Both the position numbers and the translations under genes were made by a program. Positions 17,509 to 25,935 of a DNA stretch of 64,000 nucleotides are shown here, one piece after another (positions within the stretch are counted from its first letter, which is position 1; every line of letters begins with the position of its first letter). The stretch is from Corynebacterium lactis RW2-5 (GTDB lineage Bacteria > Actinomycetota > Actinomycetes > Mycobacteriales > Mycobacteriaceae). The stretch lies in contig NZ_CP006841.1 in NCBI RefSeq assembly GCF_001274895.1, positions 1,860,001 through 1,924,000 on the forward strand, in the 5' to 3' direction. The notes beneath the pieces were generated by a model, which worked only from the letters and a program-made list of their open reading frames with translations, had not been told where the DNA came from and did no database searches.

Positions 17509-18147
17509 TTAGGGTTCGAGCACAATCTTTTCGCGGTGGTTGCCCTTAATCCGGAAAGTCCAGAGCTTGTTGATTACAAAGTTGGCGGGCGTGCCCAGCA
17601 AAACGCCGATAAGGTTCGCCCAGTAGAAGCGGTTACGCAGGCCGGTGGAATCGTCGAAGATGCTCTCCGGCAGCGCCAGAGGCGAGGTCGGGTTAGTCAG
17701 CACCGTGATGACGATGAGGCTGACAATCAGGCTGGATATGCCCGCGAAGAGGAACGGGAAGAATTGGCGGAACCAGTTCGGGCGGTGCTCGGTGCGGAAG
17801 GTCCACGAACGATTTAGCTGGAAGTTCCAGATGTTGGCGACGACAAACGCCAGCGTCGCATAGACGTGCGAGTACCGGATATTCCACCGGGTTCCCAGCA
17901 GGTTGAGGAATACGTCGTGCTCGTTGGTATCGAGCGAAAGCCCCATTTTGCGGGCAGCAATCACCACGATGAGATTGACGATTACACCTGTGCCGCCGAC
18001 CAGACCAAACTTGAAGAACTGCCGCGCTACCGTGCCATAGCGCTGTTTGGGGGCGGCCTTCGAGGCATCGGTGGGCTGTTCAGCCGAGTCGGACGGGACA
18101 GAACCCTGCGGCAACGAAGCCGCCCCCTCACCCGCAGACTTGCCCAT
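17509..18147 (-). CDS. GtrA family membrane protein
   Basis: A 212-residue protein with a hydrophilic N-terminus of about 40 residues and four predicted membrane helices (FGLVGGTGVIVNLIVVIAA; YATLAFVVANIWNF; LFAGISSLIVSLIVITVL; NLIGVLLGTPANFVINKL). The NFxLNRxWTF and NFVINKLWTFR motifs are typical of GtrA/DPMS-like proteins, which move or assist lipid-linked sugars at the membrane, often for cell wall glycans. ATG at 18147 has AAAGGTGG 10 bases upstream, so it is preferred to GTG at 18159. It is convergent with ptpA. Confidence 0.88.
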   Translation of the reverse strand: MGKSAGEGAASLPQGSVPSDSAEQPTDASKAAPKQRYGTVARQFFKFGLVGGTGVIVNLIVVIAARKMGLSLDTNEHDVFLNLLGTRWNIRYSHVYATLAFVVANIWNFQLNRSWTFRTEHRPNWFRQFFPFLFAGISSLIVSLIVITVLTNPTSPLALPESIFDDSTGLRNRFYWANLIGVLLGTPANFVINKLWTFRIKGNHREKIVLEP

Positions 18148-18335
18148 AGCGGCACCCACCTTTCACGCCTTTTCCAACCATGCGCGCAGCTGCCGTACGG
18201 CAGTAATTTCTTTCTGTAGCGCCTGAGTGATTTTACCCGAAGTTCACTTTCGCGCTGTCCTGCCCGCTCGGAGATTTCGCTCACGGAGCGGTGCCCTCGG
18301 GTAGGCGCGAGTTTGCCCGAGTAAGCTGAGTATCC

Positions 18336-19316
18336 GTGTTGAAGAATGTGCGCCAATTCCTGACCCCGGGGTGGGTTCTCACCGCCGTGGTCGCCATCGC
18401 CTTCTCCTACCTCGCATTCACTGTCCTAGCCCCGTGGCAACTGGGCAAGAATACCGCCACGAAGCACCGCAATGAGCAGCTGCAGCACTCCTTCGAGGTC
18501 GAGCCGGTCGATGTCAACGAGCTGATGCCTAAGGGCGAGGGGTTCGACGAGGGAAACGAATGGCGCAGGGTCACCGCCCGGGGCCACTTCATTCCAGATA
18601 CGCGGGTGCTCCTGCGCAACCGCCCCGTCAATGGAGCCCCCGCAGTTCAGGTCCTCGACATTTTTGCCGCAAGTAACGGGCAAAACTACCTGATCAACCG
18701 AGGTTTCGTGCGCCCCGCGGGCAGCAAGACCCCAACGGTGGATTCAGCTCCCTCCGGCACCATGACCATTTCGGGCTACATCCGCCGCAACGAGCTGACC
18801 CCTGTCACGCCTCCGATTAAGGAGGTCCCGCCGCAGGTCTACGGCATCAACATCGCTGAGGTCGAGGGCCTTACCGGAAAGAAGCTCAACCCCGACTGGA
18901 TCCAGCTGTCGGAGAACTCCGATGCCGTCATCGAAGCCATCCCGCTGCCACCCCTCGAAAGTGGCCCTTACCTCTCCTACGGCATCCAGTGGATTTTCTT
19001 CGGCGCGATGGCGCCGCTCGCCCTGATCTGGTTCATCCGCGCCGAGATAGTCGAACGCCGCCGTGACCGCGAGGAACAGGCGGAGATGGAGAAGAATCTG
19101 GCCGACGCGCAGGCGGCCGAACCCCTAACTGAAAACGCCGAAGATACCGCCCCGGTCGTTTCCGAAAATGAGGCGCTACCACTAGGCCAGGAGGAGACGA
19201 AGGCCGCCGAGGACGAAGCCGAGCGGCTACACCGCGAGCGACTCGCCAAGCGCTACGGAAACTCGGGGCACCGAGCCGCGGGCTTCCGTGACAACCGCTA
19301 CGACGAGCGCTTCTAG
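18336..19316 (+). CDS. SURF1 family protein
   Basis: A 326-residue SURF1-like protein, expected to help cytochrome c oxidase assembly in the membrane. An N-terminal helix (WVLTAVVAIAFSYLAFTVLAPWQLG) is followed by the extracytoplasmic domain with RRVTARGHF, VLLRNRPVNG and NRGFVRP. A second helix YLSYGIQWIFFGAMAPLALIWFI lies near residue 215. The C-terminal tail of about 90 residues is acidic and probably cytoplasmic. The start is GTG at 18336, preceded by TAAGCT at 18322-18327 (leaderless pattern). Its stop interlocks with that of cobD (CTAG). Confidence 0.9.
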   Translation: MLKNVRQFLTPGWVLTAVVAIAFSYLAFTVLAPWQLGKNTATKHRNEQLQHSFEVEPVDVNELMPKGEGFDEGNEWRRVTARGHFIPDTRVLLRNRPVNGAPAVQVLDIFAASNGQNYLINRGFVRPAGSKTPTVDSAPSGTMTISGYIRRNELTPVTPPIKEVPPQVYGINIAEVEGLTGKKLNPDWIQLSENSDAVIEAIPLPPLESGPYLSYGIQWIFFGAMAPLALIWFIRAEIVERRRDREEQAEMEKNLADAQAAEPLTENAEDTAPVVSENEALPLGQEETKAAEDEAERLHRERLAKRYGNSGHRAAGFRDNRYDERF

Positions 19317-20236
19317 GCCGCGGCCACCAACAGCCCCGCGATGCACAGGCCTAGGACGAGCTCCTGCACCGCGCCGCTGAGCCACACCGCCCTGCGCACG
19401 TCCGGAACCGTCGGCTCTGCTCCCCGACCGAGCACCGGGCGCATCTCCACCCCGCTCGGGTACACGGTCGCACCGCCCAGCTGCAGCCCCAACGCGCCCG
19501 CGGCGCTGGCCTCTACGACTCCCGCATTCGGGCTCGGATGTGCCGCCGCATCCCGCCTCCACGCCGCAATCGCTTCACGACGATTCGGCGCTGCCAAAAC
19601 CGTTGCCACCGCAGTCAATCGGGCCGGGAGGAACCCGGCGACGTCGTCAAGCCTGGCGGAAGCCCATCCGAAGCGGCGGTAGCGATCATTGCGATAGCCG
19701 ACCATCGCGTCGAGCGTGTTGATAGCGCGGTGGGCGACCACTCCGGGCGCGCCGGCGAGCGCTCCCCACAGCAGGGTCCCGCTGACGGCGTCGGAGGTGT
19801 TCTCCGCGAGGGACTCCACGGTGGCGCGGGCGATTCCGTCGACATCGAGAGCCTCGGGATCGCGAGAACAGAGCCAAGAGACCAGGCCACGAGCGGATTC
19901 CACATCGCCTGAATCCAAGCGATCGGCCATCTTGGCGCCGGTGCGCTGCAGCGTCGTCCCCCCGAGGCTCGCCCAGGTGGCAAGCGCGAGGGAGAGATTC
20001 GGGGCGAAGCGCGTGGCGATGCCCACAGCGACGACGGGCGCCGCAACGGCGATACCGGTAAAGGTTACGCCACGGGCTTTGGAGTCGGCGTACATCCGTT
20101 CGATGAGGCGACTGACCGCAGTGCCGTAGACTGCGACCGGGTGGTGAGACTGTGGGTCGGCGAAGATGCGGTCGGCGGTGAACCCCACAGCCAGTGCCGT
20201 CGCCCGGCATAGGTATTTGCCCCGTTTCGTGGACAT
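19313..20236 (-). CDS. cobD: Adenosylcobinamide-phosphate synthase CobD/CbiB
   Basis: A 307-residue membrane protein of the CbiB/CobD family, which attaches (R)-1-amino-2-propanol or its phosphate to adenosylcobyrate. Family motifs are DRIFADPQSHHPVAVYG near residues 22-38, VESLAENTSDAVSGTLLWGALAGAPG near 140-165, TLDAMVGYRNDRYRRFGWASARLDD, and HPSPNAGVVEASAAGALGLQLGG. ATG at 20236 (MSTKRGKYL) fits the family N-terminus; GTG at 20266 with GGGGTG upstream is the alternative. Apart from the CobC-like gene at 15 kb no cobalamin gene is present here, so it may serve salvage. Confidence 0.92.
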   Translation of the reverse strand: MSTKRGKYLCRATALAVGFTADRIFADPQSHHPVAVYGTAVSRLIERMYADSKARGVTFTGIAVAAPVVAVGIATRFAPNLSLALATWASLGGTTLQRTGAKMADRLDSGDVESARGLVSWLCSRDPEALDVDGIARATVESLAENTSDAVSGTLLWGALAGAPGVVAHRAINTLDAMVGYRNDRYRRFGWASARLDDVAGFLPARLTAVATVLAAPNRREAIAAWRRDAAAHPSPNAGVVEASAAGALGLQLGGATVYPSGVEMRPVLGRGAEPTVPDVRRAVWLSGAVQELVLGLCIAGLLVAAA

Positions 20237-20318
20237 CAAGGTATGCAGTGCGGCCCCTGTTTGCACGTGTCACCCCTTAAGAATCGGCCGGTCAAGGTCG
20301 GTTGTTGTGGAACATAAG

Positions 20319-20357
20319 AAAAACCCGCCCGGCGCATTCAGTGCAACCGGGCGGGTG
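20319..20357 (-). terminator. Terminator after tRNA-Val
   Basis: On the minus strand ACCCGCCCGG and CCGGGCGGGT form a 10-bp stem followed by TTTTTC, just downstream of tRNA-Val and upstream of cobD. Confidence 0.85.
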
Positions 20358-20365
20358 TTAACGCG

Positions 20366-20437
20366 TGCGGCGAGAGGGTTTCGAACCCCCGACCGCTGGT
20401 GTGTAAAACCAGAGCTCTACCGCTGAGCTATCGCCGC
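20366..20437 (-). tRNA. tRNA-Val (anticodon UAC)
   Basis: The minus strand folds into a cloverleaf with acceptor GCGGCGA/TCGCCGC, a D-arm with AGCTCAGCGGTAGAGCT, anticodon loop TTTACAC (anticodon TAC) and TTCGAAA T-loop. The CCA end is not encoded. Confidence 0.95.
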
Positions 20438-20448
20438 GCTGTGGAAGA

Positions 20449-20478
20449 ATTTAACACAGTCTTTTCCGAAAGTGCTAA
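20449..20478 (-). promoter_or_regulatory. Candidate promoter of tRNA-Val
   Basis: Minus-strand TTAGCA (20473-20478) and TTAAAT (20449-20454) are 18 bases apart and end 11 bases before the tRNA. Confidence 0.35.
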
Positions 20479-20490
20479 TTGGCCTCACGT

Positions 20491-20520
20491 AAAAGAAACG
20501 GGGCCCAACTGGGCCCCACC
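20491..20520 (-). terminator. Terminator after the DUF3052 gene
   Basis: GGGGCCCA and TGGGCCCC pair over a two-base centre (20500-20517), and the minus strand continues GTTTCTTTT. It lies 16 bases beyond the stop codon. Confidence 0.75.
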
Positions 20521-20535
20521 TTTTAGCGGCGGTTA

Positions 20536-20946
20536 TTAGTGACCGCGCTGCACGAGGCAGTTGCCCTGCCAGGAACCGAGCCGAATTGCAGAGGTACCGG
20601 TCAGGCCTGCGAGCTGAGCGGATTCATCGATAACACCGGGGTCAACCGCTCCCGACTGGCCAGTGCCCGGGGTCAGCAGCCAGATTCGGGCATCCTCGCC
20701 CATCGGGCGGGAGGCGTCGACGAGGCCGTCGACCAAGTCGCCGTCGTCATCACGCCACCACAGCAGCACTACATCGACAACCTCATCCGTATCTTCATCC
20801 AGGAGGTCATCATCCAGGAAGTTTTCGACGGCCTCGCTAATCGCGGTGTCACAGTCATCGTCCCAACCGACTTCCTGCACCAGCTGGCCCTTCTTGATGC
20901 CGAGCTTCTCCGCGTAGTCACGGACAGCGCCTGTGGCGTTGACCAC
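20536..20946 (-). CDS. DUF3052 family protein
   Basis: A 136-residue acidic protein of the actinobacterial DUF3052 family (Rv2239c-like). It shows the typical YAEKLGIKKGQLVQEVGWDDDCD opening and the central VVLLWWRDDDGDLVDGLVDA block. No membrane segment or catalytic motif is evident; the function is unknown. The start is GTG at 20946, with a near-perfect AAGGAGG ribosome site about 10 bases before it. It is divergent from aceE, as in mycobacteria, with its own terminator downstream. Confidence 0.9.
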   Translation of the reverse strand: MVNATGAVRDYAEKLGIKKGQLVQEVGWDDDCDTAISEAVENFLDDDLLDEDTDEVVDVVLLWWRDDDGDLVDGLVDASRPMGEDARIWLLTPGTGQSGAVDPGVIDESAQLAGLTGTSAIRLGSWQGNCLVQRGH

Positions 20947-21152
20947 TTCCTTTTGCCTCCTTGTGAAGAATTTTCAAGCTTTGTCGTAAAAGTTTAGCGC
21001 CCAAACGCTCTGCGCACAGCACCATGTTCAACATATTCCCCAATTTGGTGCATATTCTGGCGTTTTCTTCGCGTCGGACACTGATGGCCAATCGGACGTA
21101 AAGTGGTAGGAAGTAACTTTGCCTTTCCTCAATACAGAAAGGACCTAACTCC

Positions 21153-23891
21153 ATGTCAGGTACGCCACAAGCCCATTCTGATGAATCCAACTTTGCCCTC
21201 ATTCGTGACGGTGTCGCGTCCTACCTCAACGACGCAGACCCGGAGGAGACCCGGGAGTGGCTCGAGTCACTCGACGGCCTGCTGGAGGAAACCGGCCCGG
21301 ACCGCGCTCGCTTCCTCATGCTGCGCCTGCTGGAGCGCGCAACTGCCAAGCGCGTCGCGCTCCCGCCGCTGACTTCGACGGACCACGTCAACACCATCCC
21401 CACTGAGCTGGAGCCTGAGTTCCCCGGTGACGAGGACATCGAGTGGCGCTACCGCAAGTGGATCCGCTGGAACGCCGCAATCATGGTTCACCGCGCACAG
21501 CGTCCGGGTATCGGCGTCGGCGGACACATCTCCACCTACGCGGGTGCCGCTCCCCTGTATGAGGTCGGCTTCAACCACTTCTTCCGCGGCAAGGATCATC
21601 CGGGCGGCGGCGACCAGGTCTTCTTCCAGGGCCACGCCTCGCCGGGCATGTACGCCCGCGCTTTCCTCGAGGGCCGCCTGACTGAGGAGGACCTCGACGG
21701 CTTCCGCCAGGAGGTCTCACGCGGCAAGGGCAAGGGTCTGCCCTCCTACCCGCACCCGCATGGCATGTCCGATTTCTGGGAGTTCCCGACCGTCTCCATG
21801 GGCCTTGGCCCGCTGGATGCGATTTACCAGGCGCGCTTCAACCGCTACCTCCACGACCGTGGCATCAAGGACACCTCGCAGCAGCATGTGTGGGCATTCC
21901 TGGGCGACGGCGAGATGGACGAGCCGGAGGCACGCGGCGCCATTCAGCACGCTGCGCTGAATAACCTGGACAACCTGACCTTCGTGGTCAACTGCAACCT
22001 GCAGCGCCTCGACGGCCCGGTTCGCGGCAACACCCGAATCATCGCGGAGCTGGAATCCTTCTTCCGCGGCGCCGGCTGGAATGTCATCAAGGTCGTCTGG
22101 GGCCGCGAGTGGGACGAGCTCTTCGCCAAGGATGAGGACGGCGCCCTGGTCAATCTGATGAACAGCTTCACCGACGGTGACTACCAGACGCTGAAGGCTA
22201 ACGACGGCGCATGGGTCCGCGAGCACTTCTTCGGTCGCGACCCGCGCACCGCAAAGCTCGTCGAGAACATGACCGATGAGGAGATTTGGAACCTGCGTCG
22301 CGGCGGCCACGACTACCGCAAGATTTACGCGGCATACGCAAAGGCGCTGGAGACCAAGGACCAGCCGACTGTCATCCTGGCGCACACCATTAAGGGCTAC
22401 GGCCTGGGCCACAACTTCGAGGGCCGCAACGCAACCCACCAGATGAAGAAGCTTTCTCTGGATGATTTGAAGCTCTTCCGCGACAACCAGCGCATTCCGA
22501 TCACGGATGAGCAGCTCGAGGCGGATCCGTACCTGCCGCCGTACTACAACCCCGGTCCGGATGCGCCGGAGATTAAGTACATGAAGGAACGCCGCAAGGA
22601 GCTCGGCGGATTCCTGCCCGAGCGCCGCAGCAGTTACGAGCCTCTGGTTGTCCCGCCGGTGGAGACGATTAAGTCGGTGCTGAAGGGCTCCGGCAAGCAG
22701 AAAGTCGCCACCACTATGGCAACCGTGCGCATCTTCAAGGATCTCATGCGCGATAAGGGTCTGAAGGACCGTTTCGTCCCGATTATCCCGGACGAGGCCC
22801 GCACCTTCGGCATGGACTCCTGGTTCCCAACGCTGAAGATTTACAATCCGCACGGACAGAAGTACACCCCCGTCGACCACGAACTGATGCTCTCCTACAA
22901 GGAGTCGACGGACGGACAGATTCTGCACGAGGGCATCTCCGAGGCGGGCTCCGTCGGTTCCTTCATGGCGGCTGGCTCGTCCTACGCCACCCATGGTGTC
23001 GCGATGATTCCGCTGTACATCTTCTACGCAATGTTCGGTTTCCAGCGCACCGGCGATTCCATCTGGGCTGCCGCAGACCAAATGTCGCGTGGTTTCCTCC
23101 TCGGAGCCACCGCTGGCCGCACTACCCTGACCGGAGAAGGCCTGCAGCACATGGACGGCCACTCGCACCTGCTGGCCGCAACCAATCCGGCTGTTGTGTC
23201 CTACGACCCGGCATTCGCCTACGAAATTGCCTACATCATCCGCGAGGGCATTGACCGCATGTACGGCGAGGGGCGTGGAGAAAATGTCATCTACTACCTG
23301 ACCATCTACAACGAGCCGACTGCTCAGCCTGCCGTGCCGGAGGACCTCGATGTCGAGGGACTATTGAAAGGTATCTACCGCTACCGCAAGGCCGAGGGCG
23401 ATAAGCACGTCAACCTGATGGCTTCGGGGATCGGCATGCAAGAGGCTCTGCGCGCTGCCGATATCCTAGAGGGCTACGGCGTTGCGGCATCGATTTACTC
23501 GGTGACCTCATGGAACGAGTTGGCCCGCGACGGTCTCGCCCGCGAGACTGAGCAGCTGCACAACCCGACCGCCGAGGTCGAGGAGCCGTTCCTGGCTCGC
23601 CAGCTCGCCGATGCCGAGGGCCCGTTCATCGCGGCCTCCGACTTCCAGCGCGCGATTCCTGAGCAGATCCGCAAATGGGTCCCGGGTGACTACACGGTGC
23701 TCGGCACCGATGGTTTCGGCTTCGCTGATACCCGCCCGGCAGCCCGCCGCTTCTTCAACTCCGACGGTGAGTCCATCGCGGTAGCGGCGCTCGCTGCCCT
23801 CGCCCGCGAGGGCAAGCTCGACATGGAGGTCGCGCAGCAGGCGGCAGACGAATTGAAGATCACCGATCCGACCGCAACTTTCCAGGGATAG
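21153..23891 (+). CDS. aceE: Pyruvate dehydrogenase E1 component, homodimeric type
   Basis: Decarboxylates pyruvate with thiamine diphosphate and passes the acetyl group to the E2 lipoyl domain. The 912-residue length is normal for AceE. The ThDP motif is visible as [14 protein letters not shown]...[23 protein letters not shown] near residues 250-293. Also present are [22 protein letters not shown] and the C-terminal [21 protein letters not shown] at 21153 has AGAAAGGA at 21136-21143. A possible promoter is CGGACA-18 bases-TAAAGT (21075-21104). It is followed after 4 bases by a carrier-protein-like ORF, so the two are likely co-transcribed. Confidence 0.97.
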   Translation: MSGTPQAHSDESNFALIRDGVASYLNDADPEETREWLESLDGLLEETGPDRARFLMLRLLERATAKRVALPPLTSTDHVNTIPTELEPEFPGDEDIEWRYRKWIRWNAAIMVHRAQRPGIGVGGHISTYAGAAPLYEVGFNHFFRGKDHPGGGDQVFFQGHASPGMYARAFLEGRLTEEDLDGFRQEVSRGKGKGLPSYPHPHGMSDFWEFPTVSMGLGPLDAIYQARFNRYLHDRGIKDTSQQHVWAFLGDGEMDEPEARGAIQHAALNNLDNLTFVVNCNLQRLDGPVRGNTRIIAELESFFRGAGWNVIKVVWGREWDELFAKDEDGALVNLMNSFTDGDYQTLKANDGAWVREHFFGRDPRTAKLVENMTDEEIWNLRRGGHDYRKIYAAYAKALETKDQPTVILAHTIKGYGLGHNFEGRNATHQMKKLSLDDLKLFRDNQRIPITDEQLEADPYLPPYYNPGPDAPEIKYMKERRKELGGFLPERRSSYEPLVVPPVETIKSVLKGSGKQKVATTMATVRIFKDLMRDKGLKDRFVPIIPDEARTFGMDSWFPTLKIYNPHGQKYTPVDHELMLSYKESTDGQILHEGISEAGSVGSFMAAGSSYATHGVAMIPLYIFYAMFGFQRTGDSIWAAADQMSRGFLLGATAGRTTLTGEGLQHMDGHSHLLAATNPAVVSYDPAFAYEIAYIIREGIDRMYGEGRGENVIYYLTIYNEPTAQPAVPEDLDVEGLLKGIYRYRKAEGDKHVNLMASGIGMQEALRAADILEGYGVAASIYSVTSWNELARDGLARETEQLHNPTAEVEEPFLARQLADAEGPFIAASDFQRAIPEQIRKWVPGDYTVLGTDGFGFADTRPAARRFFNSDGESIAVAALAALAREGKLDMEVAQQAADELKITDPTATFQG

Positions 23892-23895
23892 GGCG

Positions 23896-24246
23896 ATGAC
23901 ATCCAGTCTCGGAGATCAGCTCAGTGCCCTGCTCGGCGGCGATACCCTCGGGCCCGCCGGCCCTGATCAGGGCCGAGGTAAGAGCAAGGGCGAAATCCAC
24001 GACGAGTCTCTACCGGACGGTGTCCACGGCGAGGTCGCGGCAATCATCAAGAAGATGGCGGTTGACGAGGTGAAATCCCTCGGACTTTCCACTCCGCTGG
24101 CCGACTACGGCTTCGACCGCCTTACGGTTGTGGAGCTCGCCATCCGCTGCGAGCAGGAACTCGGAGTGCGAATCGAGGACGAGGACATCGCATCCTTCGT
24201 CAAGCTCGGCGATGTCGTCGACTACATCGCCGCCCGGCGCGGATAA
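23896..24246 (+). CDS. Acyl-carrier-protein-like ORF lacking the phosphopantetheine serine
   Basis: A 116-residue protein whose last 75 residues match acyl carrier protein: HGEVAAIIKKM, then FDRLTVVELAIRCEQELG, then IEDEDIASFVKLGDVVDYI. In functional carriers the motif is D-S-L with serine carrying 4'-phosphopantetheine; here the codon is CGC (Arg), giving D-R-L at about residue 75. An N-terminal extension of about 40 Gly-rich, disordered residues precedes the domain. It begins 4 bases after aceE. In mycobacteria the aceE-fabD-acpM-kasA block lies at this point, so this may be a relic or repurposed AcpM. Its 3' end overlaps the convergent DUF3145 gene by 25 bases. Confidence 0.8.
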   Translation: MTSSLGDQLSALLGGDTLGPAGPDQGRGKSKGEIHDESLPDGVHGEVAAIIKKMAVDEVKSLGLSTPLADYGFDRLTVVELAIRCEQELGVRIEDEDIASFVKLGDVVDYIAARRG

Positions 24247-24815
24247 AACTGCACCACGTTGGCGCCCCCTGCGGTAACTTCACCGAGGGGTGGCGCCATT
24301 TCGCTTTCCGACGCTTCGCCCTCCACGGGCTCGAACCCCGCGGTGGCGAGCCGCATTGGTTCCAGTACGCGGTCCCAGGGCCCGGCGATGGCCGAGTCAA
24401 TAGCGTCCGCAATGTCCCCACCTTGGGCGGCGATGTTGCGCAGGGCGTCCTCGCCTACCACGATGTTTCCCGCAGCGTCGGTCTGCCCTGCAAAGGTGCC
24501 GAGCTCGGGGGTGTGGCAGTAACGCATACCGTCGACGGCCATGCCGGCATCGTCGACGGTGGGATCCTGAGCCAGTTCGAAATACAGGTGCGGCCAGCGG
24601 CTGAGGTTATCAACCAGAGACGTAACCGCCTCCGCGTCGGCAACGAAGGGCACCTCGGCACAGAGACTCGATCCTGTGCGGAGGCTACGCCAGATACCCC
24701 GACCGGGCTTGGTGCCGTCGGGCATGCTGAGCCGGGCCAGTGCCCACGTGATGTGCTGCTGCAAAGGCCCTGGCATGCTGTGAATCCACAGCGTGCCTGT
24801 GTGTGTCAGTCGCAT
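24222..24815 (-). CDS. DUF3145 family protein
   Basis: A 197-residue protein of the actinobacterial DUF3145 family, recognised by TGTLWIHSMPGPLQQHITWAL at the N-terminus, the conserved WPHLYFELAQDP block and GMRYCHTPELGTF. No membrane helix or signal peptide is present. ATG at 24815 is preceded by GAGGA. The last nine codons overlap the carrier-like gene on the other strand. The function is unknown. Confidence 0.82.
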   Translation of the reverse strand: MRLTHTGTLWIHSMPGPLQQHITWALARLSMPDGTKPGRGIWRSLRTGSSLCAEVPFVADAEAVTSLVDNLSRWPHLYFELAQDPTVDDAGMAVDGMRYCHTPELGTFAGQTDAAGNIVVGEDALRNIAAQGGDIADAIDSAIAGPWDRVLEPMRLATAGFEPVEGEASESEMAPPLGEVTAGGANVVQFYPRRAAM

Positions 24816-25023
24816 AAACGTTCAGGGTCCTCGGTACGTGTTCTGTGCGGTCGGTGGGTGTTAAGACGAGGTTCGTCTTCCCCTACGAACTCATCCAACG
24901 ACGTATCCCAGTGAAGGTCAGAACATCAAACTACTGAGGCGTGCGTTACGCGTGTTTACGATTGTGATGCTTGCACCGAGCCCCGAGCAACCCTCAAGTA
25001 GGGCTTAATCCCCCGGATGTGAT

Positions 25024-25881
25024 TTAGCGGGCCGCTAGCTCCTGCCACAACTCGGAGTTGAAGTCGGCCCACAAAGGCTTCGCCCAGTCACCGAAGGGGC
25101 GATCGGTCAGGGCGATGGCGGCCCGCCCGGTTGGGCGGTGCAGCCACAGGAAGGTTCCGGCCTGGCCGAAGTGTCCGACCACGTCCGCCGGCATCGAGGA
25201 GCCGAACCACAGCCCCTGCTTAGAATCCGGGTGACCGTAGACCTCAAAACCCAGACCCCAGTCAGCGGGTCGCTGCATGCCGTAACCGGGCACGACACCG
25301 TTCAGGCCCGGGAACTGCACTGTCAAAGCTTCGTCGACGGTATCCGGGTGTAACAGCGACGGTGAGAACACCTCGTCGACGAACGCCATCAAGTCGCGAA
25401 CACTGCTGCGCGCCCCGTGGCCCGCCGAGCCCTTAAGCGCCGACGCATCCATCCCGAGCGGCTCGAAAACGGCCTCGCGGAGATAGTCCGCGAACGGCAT
25501 TTCTGCCTCCTGCTCTACCGCGTCGGCGACAATATCGAAGCCAGCCGAGGAATACACCCGCCTCGTTCCGGGCTCGCGCTCTGGCTCACGGCTGTCGAAA
25601 CCGACTCCGCCGGCGTGCGCGAGGAGGTGGCGGACGGTGGCGCCATCGCCGTCGGAAAGCGGAGGCAAGAGCTGCTGGTCTAGCTCGATGGCACCTTCCT
25701 CGACAGCCACCAGAATCCCGACGGCGGCGAGCAGCTTGGTGACGCTCGCGAGGTCAAAGACGCGGTCAATCTCGCCGTGGGTGGTCCAGGTTCCGTCGCC
25801 CATGCGCGCAGCGGCGGCAACGTGATCGACCGGCCAGTCGTCCACCTGGGTAAGCGTAGAGGGAGTCCACAAAGCAGTCAT
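25024..25881 (-). CDS. Serine hydrolase of the beta-lactamase / penicillin-binding-like family
   Basis: A 285-residue protein with the SxxK nucleophile motif SVTK near residues 46-49, YSSAGF near 110 in the place of the YxN motif, and HFGQAGTF near 237 as the HxG equivalent of KTG. No signal peptide is visible, so it is probably cytoplasmic, unlike true penicillin-binding proteins. Relatives include esterases and EstB-like hydrolases; the substrate is unknown. ATG at 25881 is directly preceded by GGGGG, which sits inside a hairpin. It lies downstream of the symporter gene on the same strand. Confidence 0.85.
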   Translation of the reverse strand: MTALWTPSTLTQVDDWPVDHVAAAARMGDGTWTTHGEIDRVFDLASVTKLLAAVGILVAVEEGAIELDQQLLPPLSDGDGATVRHLLAHAGGVGFDSREPEREPGTRRVYSSAGFDIVADAVEQEAEMPFADYLREAVFEPLGMDASALKGSAGHGARSSVRDLMAFVDEVFSPSLLHPDTVDEALTVQFPGLNGVVPGYGMQRPADWGLGFEVYGHPDSKQGLWFGSSMPADVVGHFGQAGTFLWLHRPTGRAAIALTDRPFGDWAKPLWADFNSELWQELAAR

Positions 25882-25916
25882 GCCCCCAGACTACGCAAAG
25901 GAATTCTGGGGGGCAT
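25878..25916 (-). promoter_or_regulatory. Start-codon hairpin and 12-codon leader ORF before the serine hydrolase
   Basis: On the minus strand TGCCCCCCAGA and TCTGGGGGCA pair around a 14-base loop, covering the G-rich ribosome site and the first base of the hydrolase start codon. The same stretch encodes a 12-codon ORF from ATG at 25916 (MPPRIPLRSLGA) whose TGA overlaps the hydrolase ATG as ATGA. No T-run follows, so it is not a simple terminator. Translational masking or coupling is inferred. Confidence 0.4.
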
Positions 25917-25935
25917 GAGCTGGCAAGGCCAGGCG

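Noticed and set aside
21717..23168. A 483-codon minus-strand frame across aceE
   Set aside because: It mirrors the AceE coding frame and has no recognisable domain or ribosome site.
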